Assembly (NCBI RefSeq): GCF_000092045.1
Contig: NC_007763.1
Span: forward strand, 1 to 64,000
Length of the DNA stretch: 64,000 bases
Reading direction: 5' to 3'
From: Rhizobium etli CFN 42
GTDB taxonomy: Bacteria > Pseudomonadota > Alphaproteobacteria > Rhizobiales > Rhizobiaceae
In this document: positions 55,567 to 64,000 of the stretch, in pieces
Numbering within the stretch: the stretch's first letter is position 1
How the letters are laid out: each line of letters starts with the position of its first letter
Made by a program: the position numbers and the translations under genes
Notes under the pieces: model-generated
Database searches by the model: none
The model's input: the letters and a program-made list of their open reading frames with translations, nothing else
Told to the model about the DNA's origin: nothing

Positions 55567-56670
55567 ATGACGATTTTGATAACTGGAGGATGCGGCTTCA
55601 TTGGCCGCCACGTTGCTGAAGAACTTCTGAACAATGGCTATCACGTGCGCATTCTCGATGCGCTGATCGATCAGGTGCATGGCGATGCCGAAGTCAGCGT
55701 GCCTCATGGAGCCGAGATCATCCAAGGCGATGTCAGAGACAAGGACGCTGTGCGTGCGGCTCTTGCCGGTGTGAACGGCGTCATTCATCTCGCCGCCGAA
55801 GTCGGCGTCGGACAGTCGATGTATGAAATTGCCCGCTATGTCGGCTGCAACGACCTCGGCACCGCGGTCCTCCTGGAAGCCATGATCGGCCTTCCCGTCA
55901 AGACGATCGTCGTCGCCTCATCGATGAGTGTCTATGGAGAAGGGCTCTATCGGACGGCGGATGGAAAGCGGCTCGGCTATGTCAGGCGGCGCATGCAGCA
56001 TGTCAAGCAGGGCCGGTGGGATCCGCTTGATCAGGATAACCAGCCGCTGACGCCGGTCGCCACCGATGAGGAGAAACCGGTCGATCTTGCGTCCATCTAC
56101 GCTTTGACGAAATACGCGCAGGAGAGGCAGGTTCTTATTTTCGGCGAAGCCTACGGGCTGGATGCCGTCGCGCTGCGTCTCTTCAACGTTTTCGGCGCGG
56201 GCCAGGCGCTTTCCAATCCCTACACCGGCGTGCTCGCCAATTTCGGTTCGCGCCTCGCCAACGGTCAGCCGCCGATGATCTTCGAGGACGGCAAGCAGCG
56301 GCGCGATTTCGTCCATGTCCGCGATGTGGCGACAGCCTTTCGCCTGGCCTTGGAAAAACCCGCAGCCGCCGGTCACGTGATCAACATCGGCAGCGGCCAG
56401 GCCTATTCGATCGCCGATGTCGCGACGCTTCTCGCCGATGCCATGGGCGTGCCCGAGATCGGCCCTGACATCATGAAGAAGGCGCGTTCGGGCGACATCC
56501 GCAATTGCTTTGCCGACATTTCCAAGGCGCGCGAACTGCTCGGCTTCGAACCGAAATATCGTCTCGAAAACGCGCTCGCTCCCTTTGTCGAATGGGTGCG
56601 CCAGAGCGGGGCGGTCGACCGTGGCGCCGAAATGAAGCGGCAACTCGAAGAGCGGGGGCTGGTTTCATGA
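55567..56670 (+). CDS. NAD-dependent epimerase (dTDP-L-rhamnose 4-epimerase-like)
   Basis: Extended SDR, 367 aa. Seen: ILITGGCGFIGRHVAEEL, HLAAEVGVGQSMYEIARYVGCN (a stretch characteristic of the WbiB-type dTDP-rhamnose 4-epimerases), catalytic SSMSVYGEG, YALTKYAQE with YxxxK, RLFNVFGAGQ and RRDFVHVRDVA. It would provide a modified 6-deoxy sugar nucleotide for the glycosyltransferases downstream. It is first in the operon and overlaps the next gene by 4 bp. The exact sugar is an inference from family resemblance. Confidence 0.88.
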   Translation: MTILITGGCGFIGRHVAEELLNNGYHVRILDALIDQVHGDAEVSVPHGAEIIQGDVRDKDAVRAALAGVNGVIHLAAEVGVGQSMYEIARYVGCNDLGTAVLLEAMIGLPVKTIVVASSMSVYGEGLYRTADGKRLGYVRRRMQHVKQGRWDPLDQDNQPLTPVATDEEKPVDLASIYALTKYAQERQVLIFGEAYGLDAVALRLFNVFGAGQALSNPYTGVLANFGSRLANGQPPMIFEDGKQRRDFVHVRDVATAFRLALEKPAAAGHVINIGSGQAYSIADVATLLADAMGVPEIGPDIMKKARSGDIRNCFADISKARELLGFEPKYRLENALAPFVEWVRQSGAVDRGAEMKRQLEERGLVS

Positions 56671-58706
56671 ACAAGGCCGGTGCTCGAGCATCCGATCAGG
56701 AGACGAGGCGGTTCGGTTTTGTCGAATGGTTCCGGCCCGGAGACTATGAGCGGGCTGAGGTCGCGTTGCCGGATATCCTGGAGAGTGGCGCCAGTTATCT
56801 CCGCACACATCTTTCCTGGGCCGAATATCTGGCCCCCGGCGGCCAGCAATGGTTCGATTGGCTGATCCCGCGTATCGGCGGCCAAATCGATCTTCTGCCG
56901 TGCATTCACTACACGCCGCCGTCCCTGTCCCGGACGGGCAGGTCTTCAGGCCCTCCGGTGAATCTCAAATCCTATGCCGACTTCGTCGACCATGTTCTGA
57001 CGCGCTATGGCCGCTATATCAGTCATATCGAGCTCTGGAACGAACCAAACAACCTGCTTGACTGGGATTGGCGCCACGACAGCGACTTTCTGCTTTTCTG
57101 CGAAATGGTCGGAGGCGCCGCCTACTGGGCGAAGCAGAGGGGCTACAAACCTGTACTTGGCGGCCCGTGCCCCTTCGATCCCTATTGGCTCAATCTGATG
57201 GGCACGCGCGGCGTGCTCGGCGTCGTCGACGCCGTCGGCTTCCACGGTTTCCCTGGAACCTGGGATAGCGAGGAGGCAACCTGGGGCGGCTGGGACATGC
57301 ATCTCGGAGAGATGCGTGGGATTATCGATCGTTATAATGCCGATGCCGAAATATGGATCACCGAAACCGGCTACTCCACCTGGCGCAATGACGAGATTGA
57401 ACAGGCGCGGCGCTTCACAAAGGCGCTGAAAGTACCGGCCGATCGCATGTACTGGTATTCATGGCGCGACGTGCCGCCGGATGTTCCGGTTCAGGAAGGC
57501 CTGTGGTTCGATCCGCGGCATTATCATCTGGGCGCTGTCAGCCACGACAATAAACCGAAGCTTCTTGCCCGCCTTCTCACGGAAGGAGGCGTCAAGAGGC
57601 TGGAGGAGGTCGCGGCCCTTGCCGCTCCCAACATCACCTCAGGCGCAGCTCCGATCATCGTCACCGGCGGCAGTGGGTTTGTCGGCTGCAATCTCGCCGA
57701 CCGCCTGCTCAGCGACGGCGAGGACGTCATCATTCTCGACAATCTGGCACGATCGGGAGTCGATCAGAATCTCTCCTGGCTCAAAGAGCGGCATGGCGGG
57801 CGGGTGCATCCGGTCCTCGCCGACGTTCGCGATCTGCTGGGCATCGAAGCAGCCTTCAGAGATGCCAAGGCGGTGTTCCACTACGCTGCGCAAACGGCGG
57901 TGACCACCAGCCTCGTCGACCCGCTGGAGGATTTCGAAACGAACGCGCGCGGCACGCTCAATGTGCTGGAATCGATTCGCAGGGCAGGCAAACGAGCTCC
58001 GATCATCTTCGCCAGCACCAACAAGGTCTACGGCGCTCTCGACGATCTCGGCATGATCGAACTCGATGATCGTTATCTTCCCGAAGACGAGAGCATCAGG
58101 ACGCTGGGGATCGGGGAGGATCGGCCGCTCGATTTCTGTACGCCTTACGGTTGTTCGAAGGGCGTGGCCGATCAGTATATCCTCGACTATGCGAAGTCCT
58201 ACGGCATCCCTGCCGCCGTCCTGCGGATGAGCTGCATTTATGGACCGCGCCAGTTCGGCACCGAGGACCAGGGCTGGGTGGCACATTTCCTGATTCGCGC
58301 GCTCGGCGGGGAACCCATTTCCATCTACGGCGACGGCAAGCAGGTGCGCGATATTCTGCATGTCGATGATGCCGTTGCTGCCTATCGGGTGCTGCTTTCC
58401 AATATCGGGCAGGTCAGCGGCAAAGCATTCAACCTCGGCGGCGGGCCGCGCAACGCCGTCAGCGTGCTCGCGGTGCTGCGCGAGATCGAAGAGCTTGCGG
58501 GCCGTCCAGTCGAAACCAGCTTTGGCCCATGGCGCGCCGGCGATCAGCTCTATTTCGTGGCCGACACGACGAGACTTGAACAGGAAACCGGCTGGCAAGC
58601 CGGAATCGGATGGCGTCATGGTTTGCGGCACCTGGCCGAATGGCTGATCGCCCATCGTTTCGGCGGCCGGCAGATCCGCAGAGAAAAGCGGAAGGCATCG
58701 GCATGA
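56667..58706 (+). CDS. Fusion of a clan GH-A glycosidase-like domain and a CDP-paratose 2-epimerase-like SDR
   Basis: A 679 aa two-domain protein. Residues about 15-310 form a (beta/alpha)8 glycosidase-like barrel with the acid/base Glu in LWNEPNN (E126) and the nucleophile Glu in WITETGYST (E233). There is no signal peptide. Residues about 328-665 are an extended SDR, with IIVTGGSGFVGCNLAD, catalytic STNKVYG, DFCTPYGCSKGVADQYILDY (Y494/K498), YGPRQFGTEDQGW and GDGKQVRDILHVDD. These match CDP-paratose/tyvelose 2-epimerase (RfbE) closely. The fusion suggests a cytoplasmic enzyme that both handles a glycoside and epimerises a nucleotide sugar. ATGA overlaps on both sides. Confidence 0.9.
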   Translation: MNKAGARASDQETRRFGFVEWFRPGDYERAEVALPDILESGASYLRTHLSWAEYLAPGGQQWFDWLIPRIGGQIDLLPCIHYTPPSLSRTGRSSGPPVNLKSYADFVDHVLTRYGRYISHIELWNEPNNLLDWDWRHDSDFLLFCEMVGGAAYWAKQRGYKPVLGGPCPFDPYWLNLMGTRGVLGVVDAVGFHGFPGTWDSEEATWGGWDMHLGEMRGIIDRYNADAEIWITETGYSTWRNDEIEQARRFTKALKVPADRMYWYSWRDVPPDVPVQEGLWFDPRHYHLGAVSHDNKPKLLARLLTEGGVKRLEEVAALAAPNITSGAAPIIVTGGSGFVGCNLADRLLSDGEDVIILDNLARSGVDQNLSWLKERHGGRVHPVLADVRDLLGIEAAFRDAKAVFHYAAQTAVTTSLVDPLEDFETNARGTLNVLESIRRAGKRAPIIFASTNKVYGALDDLGMIELDDRYLPEDESIRTLGIGEDRPLDFCTPYGCSKGVADQYILDYAKSYGIPAAVLRMSCIYGPRQFGTEDQGWVAHFLIRALGGEPISIYGDGKQVRDILHVDDAVAAYRVLLSNIGQVSGKAFNLGGGPRNAVSVLAVLREIEELAGRPVETSFGPWRAGDQLYFVADTTRLEQETGWQAGIGWRHGLRHLAEWLIAHRFGGRQIRREKRKASA

Positions 58707-59815
58707 GCGAACATGAACGATGCAGGGGGCACCGCCGCGTGCTGATGACGGTTGACGCCATCGGCGGCGTCTGGCGCTACGCCATGGACTTGGCCGCAGC
58801 CCTGAAATCGAACAACATCGAGGTTGTCTTTGCGGGGCTGGGTCCTTTCCCGGCAGACGACAAGGTCGCCGAGGCCAGTCGGGTCGGCAAGCTCGTCTGG
58901 CTGGATGCGCCGCTCGACTGGACGGTCGAGAATGAAGAGGCAGTTGCCGAAGTTCCGCGCCTGATTGCGGATCTCGCGCGCCGGGAACAGGCCGATCTTC
59001 TGCATCTCAATCTGCCATCGCAGGCGGCTGGCATGGAAACAAACCTGCCGATTGCGGTGGTTTGCCATTCCTGTGTCGTCACTTGGTTTGCCGCAGTCCG
59101 CGGAAGTCAAGTGCCGCAGGGTTGGCAATGGCAGTACCGGCTGAACCAAGAGGGCTTTGCATGTGCGGACGCGGTGATCGCGCCAAGCCGCAGCCATGCG
59201 AGAGCGATGGAAGCGGCCTATGGAACGATCGGAAATCTTCAGGTCGTTCACAACGCCAGCGCCCTTGAGGCTTCCGACGAGCTCAAGCAGGACTTTGTTC
59301 TTGCTGCCGGGCGCTGGTGGGACGATGGCAAAAACGGCGCGGTGCTGGACAAGGCTGCAGCTATGACGCGATGGACGGTGGCGGCGGCCGGCGCGACCAC
59401 CGGTCCCAATGGCCAGACCACGCGATTTCGCCATGCCGATTACCGCGGCGAGCTTTCGCACGAGCGGATGAGCGCCTTGACGCGGCAGGCGGCCATCGTG
59501 GCCTCGCCGTCCCTCTACGAGCCTTTCGGTCTAGCCGCTCTCGAAGCGGCGCGGACGGGCGCGGCCTTGGTGCTTTCTGATATTCCCACTTATCGCGAGA
59601 TATGGGGCGGAGCCGCTCTTTTTGCCGAGCGGCATCGCTCCGATGCCTTCGCCGATGCCTTCAATACTCTTGCCGACGATCCGCAACTGCGGGCAGCGTT
59701 CGGACGAAAAGCGCGTGCCAGGTCCGCCGGCTTCAGCGTCGAGGCTCAGGCAGAGGCGATGTGCTCGATCTATTCCGGCATGTGCGCCCGCGGTTTTTCA
59801 ACAGCAGCGGAGTGA
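58703..59815 (+). CDS. Glycosyltransferase, GT4-like (GT-B fold)
   Basis: A 370 aa GT-B glycosyltransferase. The N-terminal domain starts VLMTVDAIGGVWRYAMDLAAAL. The C-terminal donor-binding domain has SPSLYEPFGLAALEAARTGAALVLSDIPTYREIW, the EPFG(L)xxLEA motif of retaining GT4 enzymes. There is no membrane segment. It overlaps the fusion gene by 4 bp and precedes three CgeB-like glycosyltransferases, so it adds one of several sugars to the same acceptor. Confidence 0.9.
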   Translation: MSEHERCRGHRRVLMTVDAIGGVWRYAMDLAAALKSNNIEVVFAGLGPFPADDKVAEASRVGKLVWLDAPLDWTVENEEAVAEVPRLIADLARREQADLLHLNLPSQAAGMETNLPIAVVCHSCVVTWFAAVRGSQVPQGWQWQYRLNQEGFACADAVIAPSRSHARAMEAAYGTIGNLQVVHNASALEASDELKQDFVLAAGRWWDDGKNGAVLDKAAAMTRWTVAAAGATTGPNGQTTRFRHADYRGELSHERMSALTRQAAIVASPSLYEPFGLAALEAARTGAALVLSDIPTYREIWGGAALFAERHRSDAFADAFNTLADDPQLRAAFGRKARARSAGFSVEAQAEAMCSIYSGMCARGFSTAAE

Positions 59816-59817
59816 TC

Positions 59818-60948
59818 ATGAAGTTCATTTTCTACACCCATTCATTGGTCTCCGACTGGAATCACGGCAATGCCCATTTTCTTCGCGGCATCATGCGCGA
59901 TCTCCAGCGGCGCGGCCATGAGACGCTGGCGCTGGAGCCGCAGGATGCTTGGAGCCGGGCCAATCTGGTGCGAGACCAGGGGGCGGCTGCGGTCGAGGCA
60001 TTTCACCAAGCCTTTCCGCAGCACCGTTCGCAGATCTACGGCAAGGGATTCGACCACGAAGCAGCGCTTTCCGATGCCGATGTCGTCATCGTTCACGAGT
60101 GGACGGAGCCGCAATTGGTCGAGAGGCTCGGCCGCATCCGGCGCGACGGCGCGGCCTTCACCCTGCTTTTCCACGATACGCACCATCGGGCCGTCTCCGC
60201 CGAAGGCGATATCGCAGGGCTGGCGCTTGACGACTATGATGGTGTGCTGGCCTTCGGGCAGACGCTGCGCGAGCGTTATCTCAGAGCCGGCTGGGGGAAA
60301 TCCGTCTTCATCTGGCACGAGGCGGCGGATGACGCGCTGTTCAGACCGTTGCCGGAGATCGAGAAATGCGGAGACCTCATCTGGATCGGCAACTGGGGCG
60401 ACGACGAACGGTCCGCCGAAATCGGCGAATTTCTGATCCATCCTGCGAGGGATCTGAAGCTCGACGCGGTCGTGCGCGGCGTCCGCTACCCCGACCATGC
60501 GCTGGACGAACTTCGCAAAGTCGGCACCGCCTATGGCGGCTGGATCGCCAATGCCGAGGTTCCCGCGGCCTTCGCCCGCCACAAGGTCACCGTACACATT
60601 CCGCGCCGACCCTATGTCGAACATCTGCCGGGTATTCCGACCATCCGTGTCTTCGAGGCGCTCGCCTGCGGAATACCCCTGATCTCGGCGCCCTGGAAAG
60701 ACGCCGAACATCTCTTCGAATCCGGCAGGGACTACCTTGTCGTCGGTGACGGACAGGAGATGAAGAAAAGCCTGCGCGACGTCCTCTCCGATACCGATCT
60801 GGCTGCGAACCTTGCCGCCGCCGGCCTTGAAACGATCAAGACCCGTCACACCTGCCGCCACCGCGTCGACGAGCTTTTCGCCATTCTGGCGCACTGCGGC
60901 ACGCATAGGGTCACCGCAAACCTGCAATCCAGGGAGGCTGCCGAATGA
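59818..60948 (+). CDS. CgeB-like glycosyltransferase 1
   Basis: A 376 aa GT-B protein of the CgeB / Glyco_trans_1_2 type. It starts MKFIFYTHSLVSDWNHGNAHFLRG. The C-terminal motif is TIRVFEALACGIPLISAPWKDAEHLFESGRDYLVV, in which Glu of FEALA contacts the nucleotide sugar in relatives. CgeB itself acts on Bacillus spore-surface glycans. Only 2 bp separate it from the previous gene and it overlaps the next by 4 bp. Donor and acceptor unknown. Confidence 0.85.
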   Translation: MKFIFYTHSLVSDWNHGNAHFLRGIMRDLQRRGHETLALEPQDAWSRANLVRDQGAAAVEAFHQAFPQHRSQIYGKGFDHEAALSDADVVIVHEWTEPQLVERLGRIRRDGAAFTLLFHDTHHRAVSAEGDIAGLALDDYDGVLAFGQTLRERYLRAGWGKSVFIWHEAADDALFRPLPEIEKCGDLIWIGNWGDDERSAEIGEFLIHPARDLKLDAVVRGVRYPDHALDELRKVGTAYGGWIANAEVPAAFARHKVTVHIPRRPYVEHLPGIPTIRVFEALACGIPLISAPWKDAEHLFESGRDYLVVGDGQEMKKSLRDVLSDTDLAANLAAAGLETIKTRHTCRHRVDELFAILAHCGTHRVTANLQSREAAE

Positions 60949-62033
60949 AGATCGCCTTTTACGGATCAAGTCTCGTCTCCGCCTATTGGAACGGCGCCGC
61001 CACCTATTATCGCGGCCTGCTGCGGGCGCTGGCGGAAAAGGGTTACGATATCACCTTCTATGAGCCGGATGTCTATGACCGACAGAAGAACCGTGACATG
61101 GATCCGCCGGACTGGTGCAGGCTCGTCGTCTACGAAGGGACGATCGACGCCCTCAAGGCCGTCACAAGCGAGGCAGTCGAAGCTGATATCGTCGTTAAGG
61201 CGAGTGGTGTTGGCTTCGAGGACGATCGATTGCTGGAAGAGGTGTTGCGTCATGCACGCCCGCACGCGTTGAAAATCTTCTGGGACGTCGATGCGCCGGC
61301 GACGCTTGCCGAACTCAGGGCCAACCCCGATCATCCGCTACGCCTTGCGCTCGCCCGGCTTGATCTCGTGCTGACCTATGGCGGCGGCGACCCCGTCGTG
61401 AACGCATACCGTTCCGTCGGAGCGGCCGAATGTGTGCCGATCTACAATGCGCTGGACCCGCAAACGCATCATCCGGTGCCGCAGGACTACCGCTTCGCCG
61501 CCGACCTCGGGTTCCTTGGCAATCGCCTGCCGGATCGCGAGGCGAGGGTCGAGCATTTCTTCCTCGAACCGGCGTCGCGTCTGCCAAACCGGACATTCCT
61601 GCTTGGCGGTTCCGGCTGGCAGGACAAGCCGATCCCTTCAAACGTCCGCTATATCGGCCATGTCCCGACGCGCGATCACAACGCTTTCAACGTGACGCCG
61701 ATGACGGTCCTCAACATATCGCGCGCCAGTATGGCGGAGAATGGTTTTTCCCCTGCGACGCGGGTCTTCGAGGCGGCCGGCGCCGGGGCTTGCCTCATTA
61801 CCGACTACTGGGAGGGCATCGATGTCTTTCTGAAGTCCGGCGAGGAGGTCCTGGTCGCGCGCGACGGACAGGACGTGGCTGCCTTGCTCAGCGGCTTATC
61901 CCACCAATCCGCCCGGGAAATTGGAGAAAGGGCGCGCCGGCGCGTTCTGGCCGAACACACCTATGTCAATCGCGCCGAAACTGCAGACGAGATTTTTCGC
62001 GCCCGTCTTGGCGCGCGGGAGGCCGCCGAATGA
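60945..62033 (+). CDS. CgeB-like glycosyltransferase 2
   Basis: A 362 aa paralogue of its neighbours. It starts MKIAFYGSSLVSAYWNGAATYYRGLLRALAEKG and has FWDVDAPATLAELRA mid-protein. The C-terminal motif is ATRVFEAAGAGACLITDYWEGIDVFLKSGEEVLV. The same GT-B, Glyco_trans_1_2 architecture is present. ATGA overlaps on both sides show strict coupling. Differences in the middle suggest that the three paralogues add different sugars or use different acceptors. Confidence 0.85.
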   Translation: MKIAFYGSSLVSAYWNGAATYYRGLLRALAEKGYDITFYEPDVYDRQKNRDMDPPDWCRLVVYEGTIDALKAVTSEAVEADIVVKASGVGFEDDRLLEEVLRHARPHALKIFWDVDAPATLAELRANPDHPLRLALARLDLVLTYGGGDPVVNAYRSVGAAECVPIYNALDPQTHHPVPQDYRFAADLGFLGNRLPDREARVEHFFLEPASRLPNRTFLLGGSGWQDKPIPSNVRYIGHVPTRDHNAFNVTPMTVLNISRASMAENGFSPATRVFEAAGAGACLITDYWEGIDVFLKSGEEVLVARDGQDVAALLSGLSHQSAREIGERARRRVLAEHTYVNRAETADEIFRARLGAREAAE

Positions 62034-63130
62034 CGAGATCGCTCGATATCGTCTTCCTCGGGCTCTCCCTTTCCTCTTCTTGGGGGAACGGTCACGCCAC
62101 GACCTATCGCGCCCTGATCAAGGGTCTTCGGCAGGACGGCCATCGGGTCCTGTTCGTGGAGCGGGACGTGCCGTGGTATGCCAGCCACCGGGATCTCCCT
62201 TCGCCTGACTTCTGCGAGCTCGCCTATTATTCCGATATCGGCGCAATGCTCGAGCGTCACGGCGAAAGGCTCGACAAGGCCGATGCCGTCATCGTCGGAT
62301 CCTATGTTCCCGATGGTGTGCCGCTCATCGACGGGCTCGGGGCGCTGGGGCTGAAACGTCTCTGCTTCTATGACATTGACACGCCGGTCACCCTCGCCAA
62401 GCTCGATCGCGGTGATGAGGAATATCTGGCGCTGCGGCAGGTTCCCTTGTTTGACACTTATTTCTCCTTCTCCGGAGGAAGGGTGTTGACGCGGCTCGAA
62501 CAGAGATATGGCGCGCGCAGAGCCGTCGCGCTCTATTGTTCGGTCGACGAGGGGCGTTATGCCAATACCGGCGAGCCCACTTGCTGGGATCTCGGCTATC
62601 TCGGAACTTATAGCCATGACCGGCAGCCGACACTGGAGCGCCTTCTGCTGGAGTCGGCGCGCCGCCTGCCCTCGATGCGCTTCGTTGTCGCCGGGCCGCA
62701 ATATCCAGCCGAGATTGAATGGCCGGCCAACGTCGAGCGCATCGAGCATCTGCCGCCTGCCGATCACGCAAGCTTTTACAGCCGGCAGCGGTTCACGCTG
62801 AACGTGACCCGCAGCGATATGATTGCCGCCGGCTGGTCTCCCAGCGTGCGGCTGTTCGAGGCTGCCGCCTGCGGGGCGCCTATCATCAGCGACTTCTGGC
62901 AGGGTCTCGATGAACTGCTGCCGGACCGTAACGCTTTGTTCATTGTGCGCACGCCGGAGGATGTCGTGGCGCTGCTGACGGAGCTTCCCGACAGCGACCG
63001 TCTGGCCGCCGCCGCAGCAGCGAGAAAGCTGGTGATGAGCAGTCATACCGGTGTCGCTCGTGCCGGCGAGCTCGCCCGGTCTCTTTCGAATCTGTCCGCT
63101 AATCCAGCTTTTGACCGTATCTCAGCGTGA
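62030..63130 (+). CDS. CgeB-like glycosyltransferase 3
   Basis: A 366 aa third paralogue. It starts MTRSLDIVFLGLSLSSSWGNGHATTYRAL, with CFYDIDTPVTLAKLDRGDEEYL mid-protein (parallel to FWDVDAPATLAEL in paralogue 2) and the C-terminal SVRLFEAAACGAPIISDFWQGLDELL. No signal peptide. The ATG at 62030 overlaps the previous stop; the longer open frame upstream is a shadow. It is followed after 12 bp by the decarboxylase-like SDR. Confidence 0.85.
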   Translation: MTRSLDIVFLGLSLSSSWGNGHATTYRALIKGLRQDGHRVLFVERDVPWYASHRDLPSPDFCELAYYSDIGAMLERHGERLDKADAVIVGSYVPDGVPLIDGLGALGLKRLCFYDIDTPVTLAKLDRGDEEYLALRQVPLFDTYFSFSGGRVLTRLEQRYGARRAVALYCSVDEGRYANTGEPTCWDLGYLGTYSHDRQPTLERLLLESARRLPSMRFVVAGPQYPAEIEWPANVERIEHLPPADHASFYSRQRFTLNVTRSDMIAAGWSPSVRLFEAAACGAPIISDFWQGLDELLPDRNALFIVRTPEDVVALLTELPDSDRLAAAAAARKLVMSSHTGVARAGELARSLSNLSANPAFDRISA

Positions 63131-63142
63131 AGGAGAGTATCG

Positions 63143-64000
63143 ATGCTTCAAGCCAATCGTCGCGGAAAAAGCAAGACTGTTCTGGTGGCAGGGGGCGCCG
63201 GCTTCGTCGGCTCGCATCTCTGCGATGCTCTGCTCGGCCGTGGCGACACCGTCATTTGCGTCGACAGCTACATTACCGGCTCGCGAGACAATGTCAGGCC
63301 GTTGATGAACCATCCGGGCTTCCGGCTCATCGAACAGGATATCTGCAAATTCATTGAAATCGGCGAACCGCTCGACCAGATCTATAATCTGGCCTGCGCC
63401 GCGTCCCCGCCGCAATACCAGGCGGATCCCGTTCACACGATGATGACGTGCGTTGCCGGTACGGGTAATCTGCTGGCGCTTGCCGAGCGGCACCGGGCCG
63501 CCTTCCTCCAGGCCTCGACGAGCGAAGTCTATGGCGATCCCGCTGAGCATCCGCAGAAAGAGGACTATCGCGGTAATGTCAGCTGCACAGGACCGCGTGC
63601 TTGTTATGACGAGGGAAAGCGCGCCGCGGAAGCTCTTTGCTTCGACATGCTGCGTGCCGGCCGCGTCGACGTGCGGGTCGCCCGCATCTTCAACACCTAT
63701 GGGCCGCGAATGCAGGCAAATGACGGCCGGATCGTCTCCAACCTGGTCGTGCAGGCCCTCTCGGGGAAACCGCTCACCATCTACGGAAGCGGCATGCAGA
63801 CCCGGTCCTTCTGCTACGTCAGCGATCTTGTCGGCGGCCTTATGGCGCTGATGGATGTGCGGCCGAACCCTGGTGTTCCCGTCAACCTCGGCAATCCGGG
63901 GGAATTCACCATCAACGAGCTCGCGCAGATGATCCGTTCGATGGTGCCGGTGCGAACGGCTGTTGCCTACAGACCTTTGCCGAAGGATGATCCTCAACGC
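63143..64000 (+). CDS. UDP-glucuronate decarboxylase-like SDR (3' end beyond window)
   Basis: The first 286 residues of an extended SDR, still open at the window end. Seen: TVLVAGGAGFVGSHLCDALLG, IYNLACAASPPQYQADPVHT, QASTSEVYGDPAEHPQ, CYDEGKRAAEALCFDM with YxxxK, RIFNTYGPRMQANDGRIVSN and YGSGMQTRSFCYVSDLV. These match UDP-glucuronic acid decarboxylase (UXS), which makes UDP-xylose, very closely. AAGGAGAG lies before the ATG. It would supply a pentose donor for the glycosyltransferases just upstream. Confidence 0.87.
   Translation, partial: MLQANRRGKSKTVLVAGGAGFVGSHLCDALLGRGDTVICVDSYITGSRDNVRPLMNHPGFRLIEQDICKFIEIGEPLDQIYNLACAASPPQYQADPVHTMMTCVAGTGNLLALAERHRAAFLQASTSEVYGDPAEHPQKEDYRGNVSCTGPRACYDEGKRAAEALCFDMLRAGRVDVRVARIFNTYGPRMQANDGRIVSNLVVQALSGKPLTIYGSGMQTRSFCYVSDLVGGLMALMDVRPNPGVPVNLGNPGEFTINELAQMIRSMVPVRTAVAYRPLPKDDPQR

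Overview
The window looks like an accessory (plasmid- or chromid-like) segment of a fast-growing Rhizobium, close to R. etli / R. leguminosarum. The evidence is about 60% GC with strong GC3 codon bias, a rhizobial glp locus of the glpR-glpD-glpSTPQUV-glpK type, several small protein families typical of Rhizobiales (DUF992, DUF1328, DUF2934, DUF4142), a RIME-like double hairpin, and many promoters of the alphaproteobacterial EcfG/RpoE2 class. No rRNA, tRNA, IS element, prophage or CRISPR array was seen.

Layout. (a) 0.2-4.3 kb: surface polysaccharide genes (sugar transferase, membrane-anchored nucleotide-sugar 4,6-dehydratase, convergent O-antigen-ligase-like protein). (b) 4.6-18.6 kb: small stress genes, a GntR-uxuA pair, a TetR-controlled emrAB efflux pump, an aldose-1-epimerase relative, an ABC-F protein, small membrane or exported proteins, a broken GNAT gene, and a divergent LysR/DMT-transporter pair. 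(c) 18.7-28.7 kb: the complete glycerol regulon (GlpR repressor, GlpD, ABC importer GlpSTPQUV, GlpK). (d) 28.8-42.3 kb: an acid-sugar catabolic locus. It holds a dipeptide-type ABC importer, a four-carbon acid sugar kinase (DUF1537), a PdxA2-type dehydrogenase, an iron alcohol dehydrogenase, a DapA/NanA-type aldolase, a cytoplasmic sialidase-fold protein, a FadR-type regulator, and a stand-alone alanyl-tRNA-synthetase-like catalytic domain. (e) 42.4-64 kb: a general-stress-response island.

The main discovery is in (e). Ten sites between 43.3 and 55.6 kb, plus one at 5.3 kb and one at 15.0 kb, match GGAAC - 16 nt (17 nt once) - NGTT. All lie on the correct strand just upstream of a gene or operon. 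They precede a DUF4142 protein, a methyltransferase-esterase fusion, an APC permease, two sets of tiny proteins, an alcohol dehydrogenase/SDR pair, a metallophosphoesterase/nucleotidyltransferase pair, and both arms of a divergent carbohydrate cluster. That cluster (53.4 to beyond 64 kb) pairs two oxidoreductases with a tightly overlapping operon. The operon encodes a dTDP-rhamnose-4-epimerase-like SDR, a glycosidase/CDP-paratose-2-epimerase-like fusion, a GT4 glycosyltransferase, three CgeB-like glycosyltransferases and a UDP-glucuronate-decarboxylase-like SDR cut by the window end. I infer an uncharacterised, stress-induced glycan or glycoconjugate pathway.

Several genes (sugar transferase, GNAT, AlaRS-like, a DUF4142 remnant, a small stress gene) each appear to lack one nucleotide. 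This may be real decay or sequencing undercalls, so the 'pseudogene' calls should be read with that in mind.
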